Shown one piece after another: positions 35,760 to 45,257 of a stretch of 64,000 bases of DNA; position 1 is the first letter of the stretch, and each line of letters starts with the position of its first letter. The DNA comes from Zeimonas sp032027205 (GTDB lineage Bacteria; Pseudomonadota; Gammaproteobacteria; Burkholderiales; Burkholderiaceae_E). The stretch spans positions 1,426,001-1,490,000 of the forward strand of contig JAVSMN010000001.1 of assembly GCA_032027205.1 (NCBI GenBank), read 5' to 3'. The notes under the pieces are model-generated. The model searched no databases, had not been told where the DNA came from, and saw only the letters and a list, made by a program, of their open reading frames with translations. A program made the position numbers and the translations under genes.

Positions 35760-36998
35760 ATGACCGCGCCCATCGTCGTCTTCGGCGCCTTCGACCGGCA
35801 CAACCTCGGCGACCTGCTGTTCGCGCACGTCGCCGAAGCGCTTCTCGGCGAAAGCGAATGCGTATTCGCCGGCCTGGCCGATCGGGACCTGCGCCCGTAC
35901 GGCGGCCACCGCGTCTACGCCCTCGGCGCCGCCGTCCGGGAAGCGCGCGGCGAACAGGGCGGCCGCATCGCACTACTCCATGCCGGCGGCGAGATTCTCA
36001 GCTGCGACGCCTGGCAGGCCGCGGTGATGCTGCTCGAACCGCACGAGGCCGAACGGATCGTCGCCCGGCTCGCTGCGCAGCCGCGCGAACGCGAACGCTG
36101 GGCGCGCCAAGCGCTCGGCCCCGCGCTCGGCGTGGCGCCGACCGACGTGCCGCGCGCGCCCTACGTCGTCTCGCGCGCGTCGCAACCCGAACTGGGAACC
36201 GTCGTTTTCGATGCGGTCGGCGGCGTCGACCTGCACGCATGCGACGAAGCGTTGCGCGCCGAAGTATCGGAGGCCCTTCGCAGCGCGGACCACCTGAGCG
36301 TGCGGGACGAGGTCACGCACGCGCAATTGCGTGGAAGGGGCCTCGACCCGACTCTGATCCCCGATCCGGCAGTGCTGGTCGCGCAGCTGTTCGGGCAAGA
36401 GATCCGGAGTCGGTCAGACGAATCGCAGGAGCTCGCGCGCGTGCGCGACGCCTTCCCCGCCGGCTGGGTCGCGACGCAGTTCAGCGCCGATTTCGGCGAC
36501 GACGAGACGCTCGAGTCCATCGCCGCACAACTCGACGGCGTGCATGCGGATACCGGCCTGGGCTTCGCGCTCTTTCGTGCCGGAGCCGCCCCATGGCACG
36601 ACTCCCTCGACGTGCTCGACGCCCTGGTATCGCGCATGCGCACGAAGGCCCTCGTGTTCGAGCCGATCCACCTGTGGGACATCTGCGCGCTGATTGCCGG
36701 CAGCCGCGGCTTCTGCGGCAGCAGCCTTCATGGACGCATCGTCGCGTCGGCCTTCGGCCTTGCGCGCGTGAACGTCTCGCATCCGTCGACGCGGACCGAG
36801 ACCACCAAGCAGCATGCGTACGCAACAACCTGGGAGCGCGAAGCGCAACCCGGCGTGGTTTCGCTGCCGGCGCTCGGCGCCGGTCTTCGCGCGGCACTGG
36901 CAGTCGACCGCGGCACACGAGAACGTGACGCGCAAGCGCTCGCTTCGTTGTATAGCGAGCGCTTCGCGTCGATCCGTGCAGCGCTGGTAAGCCGATGA
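35760..36998 (+). CDS. Polysaccharide pyruvyl transferase family protein
   Basis: 412 residues. The N-terminal GAFDRHNLGDLLFAHV matches the GxxNxGD start of the family (CsaB/WcaK type), and the C-terminal CGSSLHGRIVASAFGL is its conserved second motif. Family members add pyruvyl ketals to surface glycans, but no polysaccharide genes are visible around it, so its acceptor is unknown. The following gene can start on its stop codon (ATGA at 36995). Confidence 0.85.
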   Translation: MTAPIVVFGAFDRHNLGDLLFAHVAEALLGESECVFAGLADRDLRPYGGHRVYALGAAVREARGEQGGRIALLHAGGEILSCDAWQAAVMLLEPHEAERIVARLAAQPRERERWARQALGPALGVAPTDVPRAPYVVSRASQPELGTVVFDAVGGVDLHACDEALRAEVSEALRSADHLSVRDEVTHAQLRGRGLDPTLIPDPAVLVAQLFGQEIRSRSDESQELARVRDAFPAGWVATQFSADFGDDETLESIAAQLDGVHADTGLGFALFRAGAAPWHDSLDVLDALVSRMRTKALVFEPIHLWDICALIAGSRGFCGSSLHGRIVASAFGLARVNVSHPSTRTETTKQHAYATTWEREAQPGVVSLPALGAGLRAALAVDRGTRERDAQALASLYSERFASIRAALVSR

Positions 36999-37093
36999 AT
37001 GTCCCGGCCTCGGTCTCGCCCCGCGGAAAGCGCGTGCCTGGACAAGCGCCCGGACTAGCGCGTCTCGAACCCGATGTGTACAAGTCCCCGACC

Positions 37094-37582
37094 ATGAAAC
37101 ACGCCCGCACCCGCCGCTCGCTGATCGGCCTGCTGTTCCTCGCTCCGCTCGCCCCGCTCGCCGCCGCCCGCACGACGTCGCCCTGGGGCAGTGCCGACGA
37201 GATCGAGCGCCACTACGCGCCGGCCAAAGCCGTCTACGACGTCGACGCCCGCAACGCGGCCACGCTCGCCCGCGTGCTCGATCGCATCAGCTACCTGAAC
37301 AAAGTCTACGAAGCGAACCCCTTCGAGTCGGCGATCGTCGTCGTCGTGCACGGCGAAGCGATTCCACTGTTCGGCATCCGCGACCTCGATCGCTACCGCG
37401 CGGTGATGGAGCGTGCGCAAAGCCTGACGCAGAGCGGGCCGATCGAATTCCGCGTCTGCCGCGCCGATGCGGCGATGCGCGGCTACGCCGCTTCGGACAT
37501 CCACGGCTTCGCGCGCATGGTGCCGATGGCCGACGCCGAAATCGTCCGCCTGCAGGGCGAGGGGTACGCCTACATGCGCTGA
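37094..37582 (+). CDS. Exported DsrE-like protein
   Basis: 162 residues from ATG 37094, which places a twin-Arg-like signal (RTRRSLIGLLFLAPLAPLAAA) at the N terminus; an earlier ATG at 36995 overlaps the previous stop but would bury the signal. The mature part resembles DsrE/DsrF-like sulfur-relay folds (KAVYDVDARNAATLARVLDR; AIVVVVHGEAIPLFG; VCRADAAMRGY; MVPMADAEIVRLQGEGYAYM). One Cys is present at the usual region. Periplasmic members often sit near cytochromes or sulfur genes; function unknown. Confidence 0.75.
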   Translation: MKHARTRRSLIGLLFLAPLAPLAAARTTSPWGSADEIERHYAPAKAVYDVDARNAATLARVLDRISYLNKVYEANPFESAIVVVVHGEAIPLFGIRDLDRYRAVMERAQSLTQSGPIEFRVCRADAAMRGYAASDIHGFARMVPMADAEIVRLQGEGYAYMR

Positions 37583-37586
37583 TGCC

Positions 37587-37951
37587 ATGAACCGCAAGCT
37601 CGTCGCCCTCCTGAGCGCGCTGTCGACTTTCGTCGTCGTGCTCGTCGCCTTCAATCTCGCACTGGGCAACAAGCAGATCGACGCGCCGCTCGAGCATCGC
37701 TACACGGTCTCCGACGCGCAGTTCCCGCGCGCGATGAGCTCGGTTCTCACGCCCTCGCTCGTCGGCGGCAATCGCATCGAGGCGCTGATCAACGGCGCCG
37801 AGATTTTCCCGGCGATGCTCGCGGCGATCCGCTCCGCACGCGAGTCGATCACGCTCGAAACGTACATCTACTGGTCGGGCACGATCGGTACAACCTGGCG
37901 CAACTGAACAACCGCACACATCGAAAGCTGCTCGCCATCGAATGGAATGGC
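37587..37951 (+). pseudogene. Broken phospholipase D / cardiolipin synthase gene
   Basis: The first 106 codons encode a membrane-anchored N terminus typical of cardiolipin-synthase-like proteins (ALLSALSTFVVVLVAFNLALG; ALINGAEIFPAMLAAIRSA; ITLETYIYWSGTIG) and then stop. Directly after, in another frame from about 37890, comes YNLAQLNNRTHRKLLAIEW, which is the Asn-Arg-x-His-Arg-Lys region of the first HKD catalytic motif. The stretch normally between them (about 40 residues) and the whole C-terminal half are missing. This is an internal deletion with frameshift; the remaining DNA to 38087 shows no gene. Confidence 0.75.
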
Positions 37952-38087
37952 GCGCGCGTTCGGCGTGGGATCGGGCGCTCGACCTCGCGGCCAGCGTATT
38001 CAGCTCACAGCTCTAGTACGCGTACCCGTTTGGGGGCGCAAAAACGGCCTGAACGCAAAACGAAATAACTCTCACCTCCGCTCCAGA

Positions 38088-38101
38088 TTGATTCCAATCA
38101 A
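38088..38101. promoter_or_regulatory. Perfect FNR/Anr-type box upstream of the electron-conduit cluster
   Basis: TTGATTCCAATCAA matches the FNR/Anr/Dnr consensus TTGAT-N4-ATCAA exactly and is a full palindrome. It lies about 125 bp before the start of the monoheme cytochrome that opens the MtrCAB cluster. A class II site centred at -41.5 would place transcription start near 38136. The match suggests oxygen- or NO-responsive control of the cluster. Confidence 0.65.
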
Positions 38102-38225
38102 GAAACTTGCGGTTGAGTTGCCGCATCGCACTGCACAACGAGGCTTACACGCACGCAACTGATTGACGGACCTTCCAACGGCGATAACCATCGGGTCAAG
38201 TAGGCCAATCCCGTGTGGAGTCGAG

Positions 38226-38552
38226 ATGTTCCAGAAGGCATTGATCGCAGCAGCAGCCACCCTCGCCCTCATCAGCGTCAACGCAAACGCAGTCGACGAA
38301 GATTCTGCCAAGGCGTTGGCCAAGCAGAACAAGTGCACGAAGTGCCACTCGGTCGACAAGAAGAAGGACGGCCCGTCGTTCAAGGAAACGGCCGCCAAGT
38401 ACAAGGGCAAGCCCGACGGCCCCGACAAGCTCTACACGCACCTCACGACAAGGCCGGAGATCGAGGTCGACGGCAAGAAAGAAGAGCACACGGCGGTCAA
38501 GGGCAGCGACGCCGACATCAAGAACCTGATCGCCTGGATCCTGTCGCAGTAG
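38226..38552 (+). CDS. Periplasmic monoheme cytochrome c
   Basis: 108 residues. Start at 38226 with GGAG before it; signal peptide (FQKALIAAAATLALISVNANA). One heme motif CTKCH in KQNKCTKCHSVDKKKDGPSF; Lys-rich, small, class I-type, with no obvious Met in the usual C-terminal place, so the distal ligand is unclear. It heads the gene cluster for the NapC-type and MtrCAB proteins and could shuttle electrons between the quinol dehydrogenase and MtrA. Confidence 0.88.
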   Translation: MFQKALIAAAATLALISVNANAVDEDSAKALAKQNKCTKCHSVDKKKDGPSFKETAAKYKGKPDGPDKLYTHLTTRPEIEVDGKKEEHTAVKGSDADIKNLIAWILSQ

Positions 38553-38625
38553 CCGCGGCGCGGTCGCGCACACCGGTTCCGCTCCCTCCCCTCATTGCGT
38601 CGACCACCGCCCGGAGGCACTTGAC

Positions 38626-39273
38626 ATGTCCGCGCCACGTCGCTTCGGCTGGAAAGGCCTGATCGGGCTCGCCTTCGTGGCCGTGCTCGCCGGGGCCACG
38701 CTCGTGGTGGGCGGTGCCGCCGGCCTGGCGTGGACGAGCACCGAGTCCTTCTGCATCGGCTGCCACGAGATGAAGGACAACGTCTACGCCGAATACAAGA
38801 ACACGATCCACGACACCAACCATAGCGGCGTGCGCGCCATCTGCACCGACTGCCACGTGCCGCGCGAGGTCGGCCCGCTGCTGCTGCGCAAGGCGCAGGC
38901 GTCGATGGAGGTGTGGCAGCACCTGCTGGGCAAGATCGACACCCGCGAGAAGTTCCTCGAGCACCGCTCGGAGCTCGCGTCACACGTGTGGAAACGCATG
39001 CTCGAGACCGACTCGCGCGAGTGCCGCAACTGCCACGTCGCGGCCAAGTTCAGCGAGGAACTGCAGTCGGAGAAGGCCTGGGCGCGGCACACGAAGGCGC
39101 GCAACGAAGGCTGGACGTGCATCGAATGCCATTACGGCATCGCCCACAACGAGCCCGAAGGCGACGGGCCCGTCGAACTGCGGGCGAAGCTGAACCTTCC
39201 GCGCAAGCCTGCGGGCGCGGCGAGCGCGGCGGCGAAGGATCCCGCACCGGTGGGAATGAACCGCGAGCGTTGA
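38626..39273 (+). CDS. NapC/NirT-family tetraheme cytochrome c (CymA-like)
   Basis: 215 residues. An N-terminal transmembrane anchor (GLIGLAFVAVLAGATLVVGG) is followed by four CxxCH motifs: CIGCH, CTDCH, CRNCH, CIECH, matching the membrane-anchored quinol dehydrogenases NapC, NirT and CymA. It would take electrons from the quinol pool (or give them back) at the inner membrane. Its place directly before the decaheme genes makes it the natural link to the MtrCAB conduit. Confidence 0.92.
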   Translation: MSAPRRFGWKGLIGLAFVAVLAGATLVVGGAAGLAWTSTESFCIGCHEMKDNVYAEYKNTIHDTNHSGVRAICTDCHVPREVGPLLLRKAQASMEVWQHLLGKIDTREKFLEHRSELASHVWKRMLETDSRECRNCHVAAKFSEELQSEKAWARHTKARNEGWTCIECHYGIAHNEPEGDGPVELRAKLNLPRKPAGAASAAAKDPAPVGMNRER

Positions 39274-39391
39274 CGGCAACCGCGCGAATCGCGACGTCGC
39301 CACGAACACGAATACCGGCAGCAACAACCACAGCAGCATCCGCAACGGTTTCGAACTGCGAACGGGCAAGGGTCCCGTCGGGGGAGTCGAC

Positions 39392-42049
39392 ATGAAGAGC
39401 TCTTGTTTCCGCTTGGTCGCGGCGTCCCTGCTGACTCTCGTCATCGCCGGTTGCGGCGGAGGAGGCGGCAGCGATAACGGAGCGGCCCCCCCGCCGGCCC
39501 CCGAGTCGGTGCAGGGCATGATCGCGGCAGCCGCGGCCGACAAGGCCAACGATTCGTCGACGAATCCGGCTGCGTCGCTCGCCGTCGTTCAGAAGGCCGG
39601 CGTGCCGGCAGTCGTCGTGGGCCAGCCGACGAAGGTCAACTTCTCGGTGTTCTCCGACGGCGGCATCGTCAAGTCGCTGAAGCTGACCAACGTCAGCTTC
39701 GTCATCGCCAAGCTCATTCCGGGCGTGAACGGCGAGATCGACCGGTGGGTCAACTACGTGTACCGCACCGAGACGCCCCCGGCCGGCGCTGGTCCGGGCG
39801 GCGTACCGGTAATGGCGAAGGCGACGCAGGCGACGACCGATCCGAAACCGGCCGCCATGGCCGCCACGCAGCTCGTCTACAACGACGACGGCTACTACAC
39901 GTACACCTTCTCCACCGACATCACCGACCCGACGAAGACGAACGGCGTGGTCTTCGAGCCGAATCGCACGCACCGCGTCGTGATCCAGCTGAGCTATCTC
40001 GACGGCAAGGGTCGCCAGGTGCTGGTGAACCCGTCGATCGACTTCACCGTCGACGCCAACGGCAACGCGCTGCCGATCACCGACCCGCTGCAGACTCGCA
40101 AGATGGTCGACATGAACACCTGCAACGGCTGCCACTCGAAGCTGTCGCTGCACGGCGGCGGACGCGTCGACACGCAGTACTGCGTGACCTGCCACAACGC
40201 GGGCACCACCGACGCCAACAGCGGAAACCCCGTCACCTTCATGACGATGGTCCACAAGATCCACGCGGGCCGCTTCCTGGCCAAGGCTCTCGGTGGCGAG
40301 CACTACACGATCTGGGGCTTCAACAACACGGCCTTCGACTTCTCGGAGGTCGGCTTCCCGCAGGACCTGCGCAACTGCAGCACCTGCCATACCGGCGCCA
40401 ACCCGGCGACGCCGCAGGGCGACAACTGGAAGACGCGCATCAGCAAGGAAGCGTGCCTGACGTGCCACGCGAGCGCCGTCGGTTCCAAGTGGGAGACCAG
40501 ACATGCACCGATCGCGGTGACTCGCCTCGGCGCCGGCGCGGCCGCAACCGCACTGCCGAATGCCGAGTGCCTGACCTGCCACATCCCGGGCTCACGCATC
40601 GGGTCGGACGTCGTGCACTGGGCGCAGGTCCAGCAGAACAGTGCGAAGTACAAGATGAACATCGTGAGCGCCACGCTCACCAACACGCCGACGACGACCA
40701 CCACCGGAACGACGACGGTGACGACCACACGCAGTGTCCAGGTCGTGTACTTCCTCTCGGATCCGACGAACGCTAACGCGGCGTACGACCTTACCGAGGG
40801 TTGCACTGGCGCACCGCCGAACCTCTGCGCGACCACCAACCGTTTTGGCAACCTGCAGCTCCGCATCGCCTACCAGAACCTGGTCGGGCAGCCGACGTCC
40901 GCAACGGAGTTCACCGCGTACAACAACGGAGGCACGGCGGCAGTGGCGAGCGCCTGGGCGGGCGTCAACGACGGCAGCAACCGCTATACGGTGAACATCC
41001 CGCTGCCCGACGACACGGCAACGGCGGTCGCCGCAGGAACGGCGCGCGTGGTCAGCGTCGGCCAGGTCAAGGAAGCGAAGATCGACGTAAAGGACCCCGC
41101 GAAGAAGGCGCTGGACACCTTGCTTCCCGGAGTATTGAACGTCACGGTGCAGCACGCCTCGCAGGAATTCGCGATCAGCGGCCCGCTGAACCCCCGCCGC
41201 AAGATCGTTGCGACCGAGAAGTGCAATGTCTGCCACGGCTCGCTCGGCACGACCTCGGGCTCGAACACGCTGGCCAACGCGTTTCATGCGGGCGGACGCA
41301 CCACCGTCGAGGCCTGCGTGGTCTGCCACGACCCGAACCGGATGTCCGCAACCGTGATGACTAACGGCATCGCGATGAACGAGTCGTACCAGTTCAAGCG
41401 GATGATTCACGGCATCCACGGCAACGGAAAGCGCGTCTATCCGTTCACGGCGGGCAACCGCGTCTCGGGCCAGTTCAACGACCTCGGCGTGCTGCTCACC
41501 GACGGCGTGTTCCTGGCCAACTACTCGGTGACGGTTGCCGGCGCACCAAAAGTCGTCGTTCCTGCCGGAACCATGGTGCCGGCCGGCGAGTCGTTCACGA
41601 CGATCACCAACCTGATCCAGACAAATGCGACGGCAGCCGGCTACACCGGCGCACCGATCGCCGTACCGACCAACTTCGCCGAGGAAGCTCCGTGGCCCGG
41701 CATGGGAACGACAACCGCGCGGAACTCCGGGGCGAACGCGCGCAACTGCACGGCCTGCCACGTCGACGACTCGCACCTGCTCGATCGCGGCCCGGTCGGC
41801 GCAGTGGTGTCGAAGCCAGCCGGCGAGCTCGATCCGAAGAAGTGGGGCGTGATCTCGCCGAAGGCCGCGACCTGCACGTCGTGCCACGACTCGAGCAAGG
41901 CGATCGGCCACGTCACGAGTTGGGGCTTCGGGTCCTACGGGAACGAGACACAGGCGCAAAGCGCGTGGGGCTCGAAGGAGATCTGCGCCGACTGCCACTC
42001 GCCCGGCGGCTTCAAGGCGGTGGACGTAGTGCACGGGCTGCTGCCGTAA
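39392..42049 (+). CDS. mtrC: OmcA/MtrC-family decaheme lipoprotein
   Basis: 885 residues, larger than Shewanella MtrC. A lipoprotein signal (LTLVIAGCGGGGGSD) predicts lipidation at the Cys. Ten CxxCH motifs are visible in two pentaheme groups: five between about residues 245 and 400 (CNGCH, CVTCH, CSTCH, CLTCH, CLTCH) and five between about 610 and 875 (CNVCH, CVVCH, CTACH, CTSCH, CADCH), each preceded by a Cys-poor beta domain. This is the surface-exposed terminal electron carrier that reduces or oxidises minerals, metals or electrodes. The Thr-rich stretch near residue 430 is an unusual low-complexity linker. Confidence 0.93.
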   Translation: MKSSCFRLVAASLLTLVIAGCGGGGGSDNGAAPPPAPESVQGMIAAAAADKANDSSTNPAASLAVVQKAGVPAVVVGQPTKVNFSVFSDGGIVKSLKLTNVSFVIAKLIPGVNGEIDRWVNYVYRTETPPAGAGPGGVPVMAKATQATTDPKPAAMAATQLVYNDDGYYTYTFSTDITDPTKTNGVVFEPNRTHRVVIQLSYLDGKGRQVLVNPSIDFTVDANGNALPITDPLQTRKMVDMNTCNGCHSKLSLHGGGRVDTQYCVTCHNAGTTDANSGNPVTFMTMVHKIHAGRFLAKALGGEHYTIWGFNNTAFDFSEVGFPQDLRNCSTCHTGANPATPQGDNWKTRISKEACLTCHASAVGSKWETRHAPIAVTRLGAGAAATALPNAECLTCHIPGSRIGSDVVHWAQVQQNSAKYKMNIVSATLTNTPTTTTTGTTTVTTTRSVQVVYFLSDPTNANAAYDLTEGCTGAPPNLCATTNRFGNLQLRIAYQNLVGQPTSATEFTAYNNGGTAAVASAWAGVNDGSNRYTVNIPLPDDTATAVAAGTARVVSVGQVKEAKIDVKDPAKKALDTLLPGVLNVTVQHASQEFAISGPLNPRRKIVATEKCNVCHGSLGTTSGSNTLANAFHAGGRTTVEACVVCHDPNRMSATVMTNGIAMNESYQFKRMIHGIHGNGKRVYPFTAGNRVSGQFNDLGVLLTDGVFLANYSVTVAGAPKVVVPAGTMVPAGESFTTITNLIQTNATAAGYTGAPIAVPTNFAEEAPWPGMGTTTARNSGANARNCTACHVDDSHLLDRGPVGAVVSKPAGELDPKKWGVISPKAATCTSCHDSSKAIGHVTSWGFGSYGNETQAQSAWGSKEICADCHSPGGFKAVDVVHGLLP

Positions 42050-42070
42050 GCGATCGGGGGAGCGTAGTCG

Positions 42071-43036
42071 ATGCGTTGGAGAGCAGCGCTGGCGGTCGCG
42101 GTCCTGTGCCTGGCCGGTACGGCAGGCACGGCGCACGCGGCCGGCCGCGACGCGCAGGCGTCGGAGAAGTGCGTCGAATGCCATGACGAGGAAGACCTCC
42201 CCGACATGAGCCGCAGCGCGCATGCGGTGTCGGCCGATCCGCGCACGCCGGGTTGCGTCACCTGCCACGGCCCGAGCCGTGAGCACGTCGAGAAGAAGGG
42301 CGGCCAGCGTCCGCCGCCCGATCGCGTGTTCAGCCGCAAGGGCGGCTCGCCGGCCGCCGAGCGCACCGAGGCCTGCATCGGCTGCCACGACCGCGACCCG
42401 AAGCGCGCGCTGTGGCCCACCAGCCAGCATCACGCGTCCGACGTCGCCTGCTCGTCGTGCCACCGCATCCACACGAACCGGGATCGCGTGCTCGTGAAGA
42501 CCGAGCAGCCCGAGGTGTGCTTTGCCTGCCACAAGGAGCAGCGGGTGCAGCTGCGACGCCCGTCGCATCACCCGATTCCCGAAGGCAAGATGACCTGCTC
42601 AGACTGCCACAACGTGCACGGTTCGATGGGGCCGAAGCTGGTCAGCCGCGACAGCACCAACGACACCTGCTACACCTGCCACGCCGAGAAGCGTGGCCCC
42701 TTCGTGCACGGGCACGAGCCGGTCACCGAGAACTGCGCGAACTGCCACAACCCGCACGGCAGCACGATCGCGGCGATGCTCACCGCGCGGCCGCCGATGC
42801 TGTGCCACCAGTGCCACACCTCTCACGTCACCGGCAACGTCGGCGCGCTCGGCGGACAGCCGGGCGTCTTCACGGCCGCCGACCCCGATCTCGGTGCGCA
42901 GATCATCGGAACGACCGGCGGCAAGAACGTCGTGAACATCTGGCAGGCGCGCAGTTGTATGAACTGCCATACGCAGGTCCACGGCTCGAACAACCCGTCG
43001 ACGACGAATCCGACCCCGGCGTTCCTGGGCCGCTGA
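42071..43036 (+). CDS. mtrA: DmsE/MtrA-family periplasmic decaheme cytochrome
   Basis: 321 residues with a signal peptide (AALAVAVLCLAGTAGTAHA) and ten CxxCH motifs evenly spread: CVECH, CVTCH, CIGCH, CSSCH, CFACH, CSDCH, CYTCH, CANCH, CHQCH, CMNCH. NPHGS repeats and the ending QVHGSNNPS are typical of MtrA/PioA/DmsE. It forms the heme wire that is sheathed by the barrel encoded next, carrying electrons through the outer membrane. Starts 21 bp after mtrC. Confidence 0.95.
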   Translation: MRWRAALAVAVLCLAGTAGTAHAAGRDAQASEKCVECHDEEDLPDMSRSAHAVSADPRTPGCVTCHGPSREHVEKKGGQRPPPDRVFSRKGGSPAAERTEACIGCHDRDPKRALWPTSQHHASDVACSSCHRIHTNRDRVLVKTEQPEVCFACHKEQRVQLRRPSHHPIPEGKMTCSDCHNVHGSMGPKLVSRDSTNDTCYTCHAEKRGPFVHGHEPVTENCANCHNPHGSTIAAMLTARPPMLCHQCHTSHVTGNVGALGGQPGVFTAADPDLGAQIIGTTGGKNVVNIWQARSCMNCHTQVHGSNNPSTTNPTPAFLGR

Positions 43037-43045
43037 GGAGGCGAG

Positions 43046-45256
43046 ATGACCACCGGGAACGCGAATCGACGCTTCGGCCGCGGAGCCCTCGCGCTGGCGT
43101 TGCTGGCGGCCTTCGGCGCCGCGCACGCGGAAGAAGACGAAGTCGTCACCGAGAAGTCGGTCACCGCCGGCGTGGGCGTGGTCAGCGGCGACGACAAGGA
43201 CCGCGCGCTCTTCGGGCAGTACAACGGACTGCGCCCCGATCGCGCCTACGGCCTTCTCGACTTCGACTACTACCGCCGCGACGACGAGAAAGGCGCGGTG
43301 GTCCGCTTCAGCGGAACCGACCTGGGGCGCGAGAACCGCGAATTACACTTCCTGTGGAAGCGGCAGGGCAACTGGAAACTCACGGCCGACTACAGCGAAC
43401 TGGTGCGCCGCGACCCGCGCACGGTGAACACCGCGATGCTCGGTTGGGGATCGACGACGCCGCAGGTCGTTTACCTGGCCACCGGACCCGGAACAGGCGC
43501 CGAGATCCACCCGAAGACGAAGCGCGAGGGCATCGCCTTCGGCTTCTCGAAGTGGGTAGCCGAGAACATCGAGTTCCAGGCGAGCCTGAAGAGCGAGAAC
43601 AAGGACGGATCGCGCATTTCCGGCATCGGATTCAACTGCCCCTCGCCGATCGCCCCCGGTTGCCGTCCGGGCACCGCGATCAGCCCGGGCTGGGCCGTGC
43701 TGATGGTTCCCGAGCCGGTCGACTCGAACCACAGCCAGATGGAAGCGCGCCTGAGCTACGCCGGCGAAAAACTGCGCATGAGCGTCGGCTACTACGGCTC
43801 GTTCTTCAGCAACTCGCACGGCTCGCTGACGCCGTTCGTGCCGGGGAGCCTGAACAACCCGCTCGGCGTGCTGCAGCCGCTGAACGCGGGCCTGCAGCCG
43901 CTGCTGTCGCAGTCGATCGCGCTCGCGCCCGACAACCAGGCGCATCACATCGACGTGACCGGCATGTACGTGTTCACGCCGAGCACGCGCGGCACCTTCA
44001 AGCTCGCCACGGCGCGAGCAACGCAGGACCAGAGCTTCGCCAGCGCGGGCCTGATCGGTCCGGCAGGAATCACCGACCTCGACGGGCGCGTCGACACGTC
44101 GTTGGCGCAGGTAGGCCTGTCGTCGCGACTCACGCCGAAACTGTCGGTGCTCGCCGAATACCGGCGCGACCGGCGCAACGACAAGACGCCGATGGCGCTG
44201 TACGACGTCATCGGCGACCCGGCGACGACCACCTATCTCACCTACACGAACCGGCAGTACGACTACACGAAGAGCCGCGGCAAGCTGCAGGCGAGCTACC
44301 AGTTCAGCAGCGACTGGCGCGGCACGCTCGGCCTGGACTACGAGGCGATCGATCGCGGCACCATCACGCAGAGCACCGCGTTCTTCGGCATCAGCGCGTT
44401 GCGGCAGAAAACCGAGGAACTGGGCTGGCGCGCCGAGTTGCGCAAGCGCATGACCGAGACCTTCAGCGCCGGCATCAGCCTGGTGAGCAGCAATCGCGAC
44501 GGCTCCGGCTGGCTGCGGCCGGTGAGCTGGGGAACCGGCGTGGTGCCGTACGGCAACCCGCCCACGTGGCTCGCCGAAAGTTCCGTCTTCATGCCGACGC
44601 TGGCCGATCGCGATCGGGACAAGGTGCGCCTGCATGCGGTCTGGCAGCCGCTGGACGAGTTGACGCTGCAGTTCAGCGCCGACTACGGACGCGACAAGTT
44701 CAGTTCGCCGAGCATGCAGGGGCTGCAGCACACCGACATGCGGCTGTACAACATCGACTGGGACTACGCGCTGTCGCTGCGCTGGAGGCTGAACGGCTAC
44801 GTGTCCGTGGGCAGCCAGACACTGGACCAGGCACGCCCGGCCGGCTACGTGATGGCCTACGACAACGACAACACGTCGATCGGCGTCGGCGCGGTCGGCA
44901 AGGTCGATTCGAAGCTGCAGGTGGGCGGCACGCTGTCGTGGTTCAACGACCGCAACGCCTACTCGCAGACGCTCGAGCGCAACGCCGACTACGCCAGCAC
45001 CGTGCTGCTGGCGGCAACGGGCGGCCTGCCCGACATCGTGTTCCGCACGACCGAGCTGAGACTGTTCGGCCGCTACCTGCTCACGAAGAGCTCGTCGGTG
45101 CAGGTGGACTTCGTCCACTACCGCGCGCGCTTCAACGACTGGTCGTACCGCTACGACGGTACGCCGTTCGTGTTCAGCGACAACACGACGGTGGAGCAAT
45201 TGCAGCGACAGAAGGCCTCGTTCGTCGGCGTCACCTACACGCACCGGTGGCAGTGA
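43046..45256 (+). CDS. mtrB: MtrB/PioB-family outer-membrane beta-barrel
   Basis: 736 residues. Signal peptide (GALALALLAAFGAAHA) and then alternating amphipathic strands throughout with the last strand ending in an aromatic (VGVTYTHRWQ), as expected for a 26- to 28-strand MtrB/PioB/DmsF porin. It sheaths MtrA and docks MtrC. The N-terminal CxxC of Shewanella MtrB is absent; only one Cys pair (FNCPS...GCRPG) is visible, about 200 residues in. 9 bp separate it from mtrA. Confidence 0.93.
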   Translation: MTTGNANRRFGRGALALALLAAFGAAHAEEDEVVTEKSVTAGVGVVSGDDKDRALFGQYNGLRPDRAYGLLDFDYYRRDDEKGAVVRFSGTDLGRENRELHFLWKRQGNWKLTADYSELVRRDPRTVNTAMLGWGSTTPQVVYLATGPGTGAEIHPKTKREGIAFGFSKWVAENIEFQASLKSENKDGSRISGIGFNCPSPIAPGCRPGTAISPGWAVLMVPEPVDSNHSQMEARLSYAGEKLRMSVGYYGSFFSNSHGSLTPFVPGSLNNPLGVLQPLNAGLQPLLSQSIALAPDNQAHHIDVTGMYVFTPSTRGTFKLATARATQDQSFASAGLIGPAGITDLDGRVDTSLAQVGLSSRLTPKLSVLAEYRRDRRNDKTPMALYDVIGDPATTTYLTYTNRQYDYTKSRGKLQASYQFSSDWRGTLGLDYEAIDRGTITQSTAFFGISALRQKTEELGWRAELRKRMTETFSAGISLVSSNRDGSGWLRPVSWGTGVVPYGNPPTWLAESSVFMPTLADRDRDKVRLHAVWQPLDELTLQFSADYGRDKFSSPSMQGLQHTDMRLYNIDWDYALSLRWRLNGYVSVGSQTLDQARPAGYVMAYDNDNTSIGVGAVGKVDSKLQVGGTLSWFNDRNAYSQTLERNADYASTVLLAATGGLPDIVFRTTELRLFGRYLLTKSSSVQVDFVHYRARFNDWSYRYDGTPFVFSDNTTVEQLQRQKASFVGVTYTHRWQ

Positions 45257-45257
45257 C

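Noticed and set aside
38163..38225. TTGACG followed 16 bp later by TAACCA before the monoheme cytochrome, and an ATG at 38163
   Set aside because: The -10 match is poor, and the longer start would bury the signal peptide; the ATG at 38226 with GGAG is preferred.
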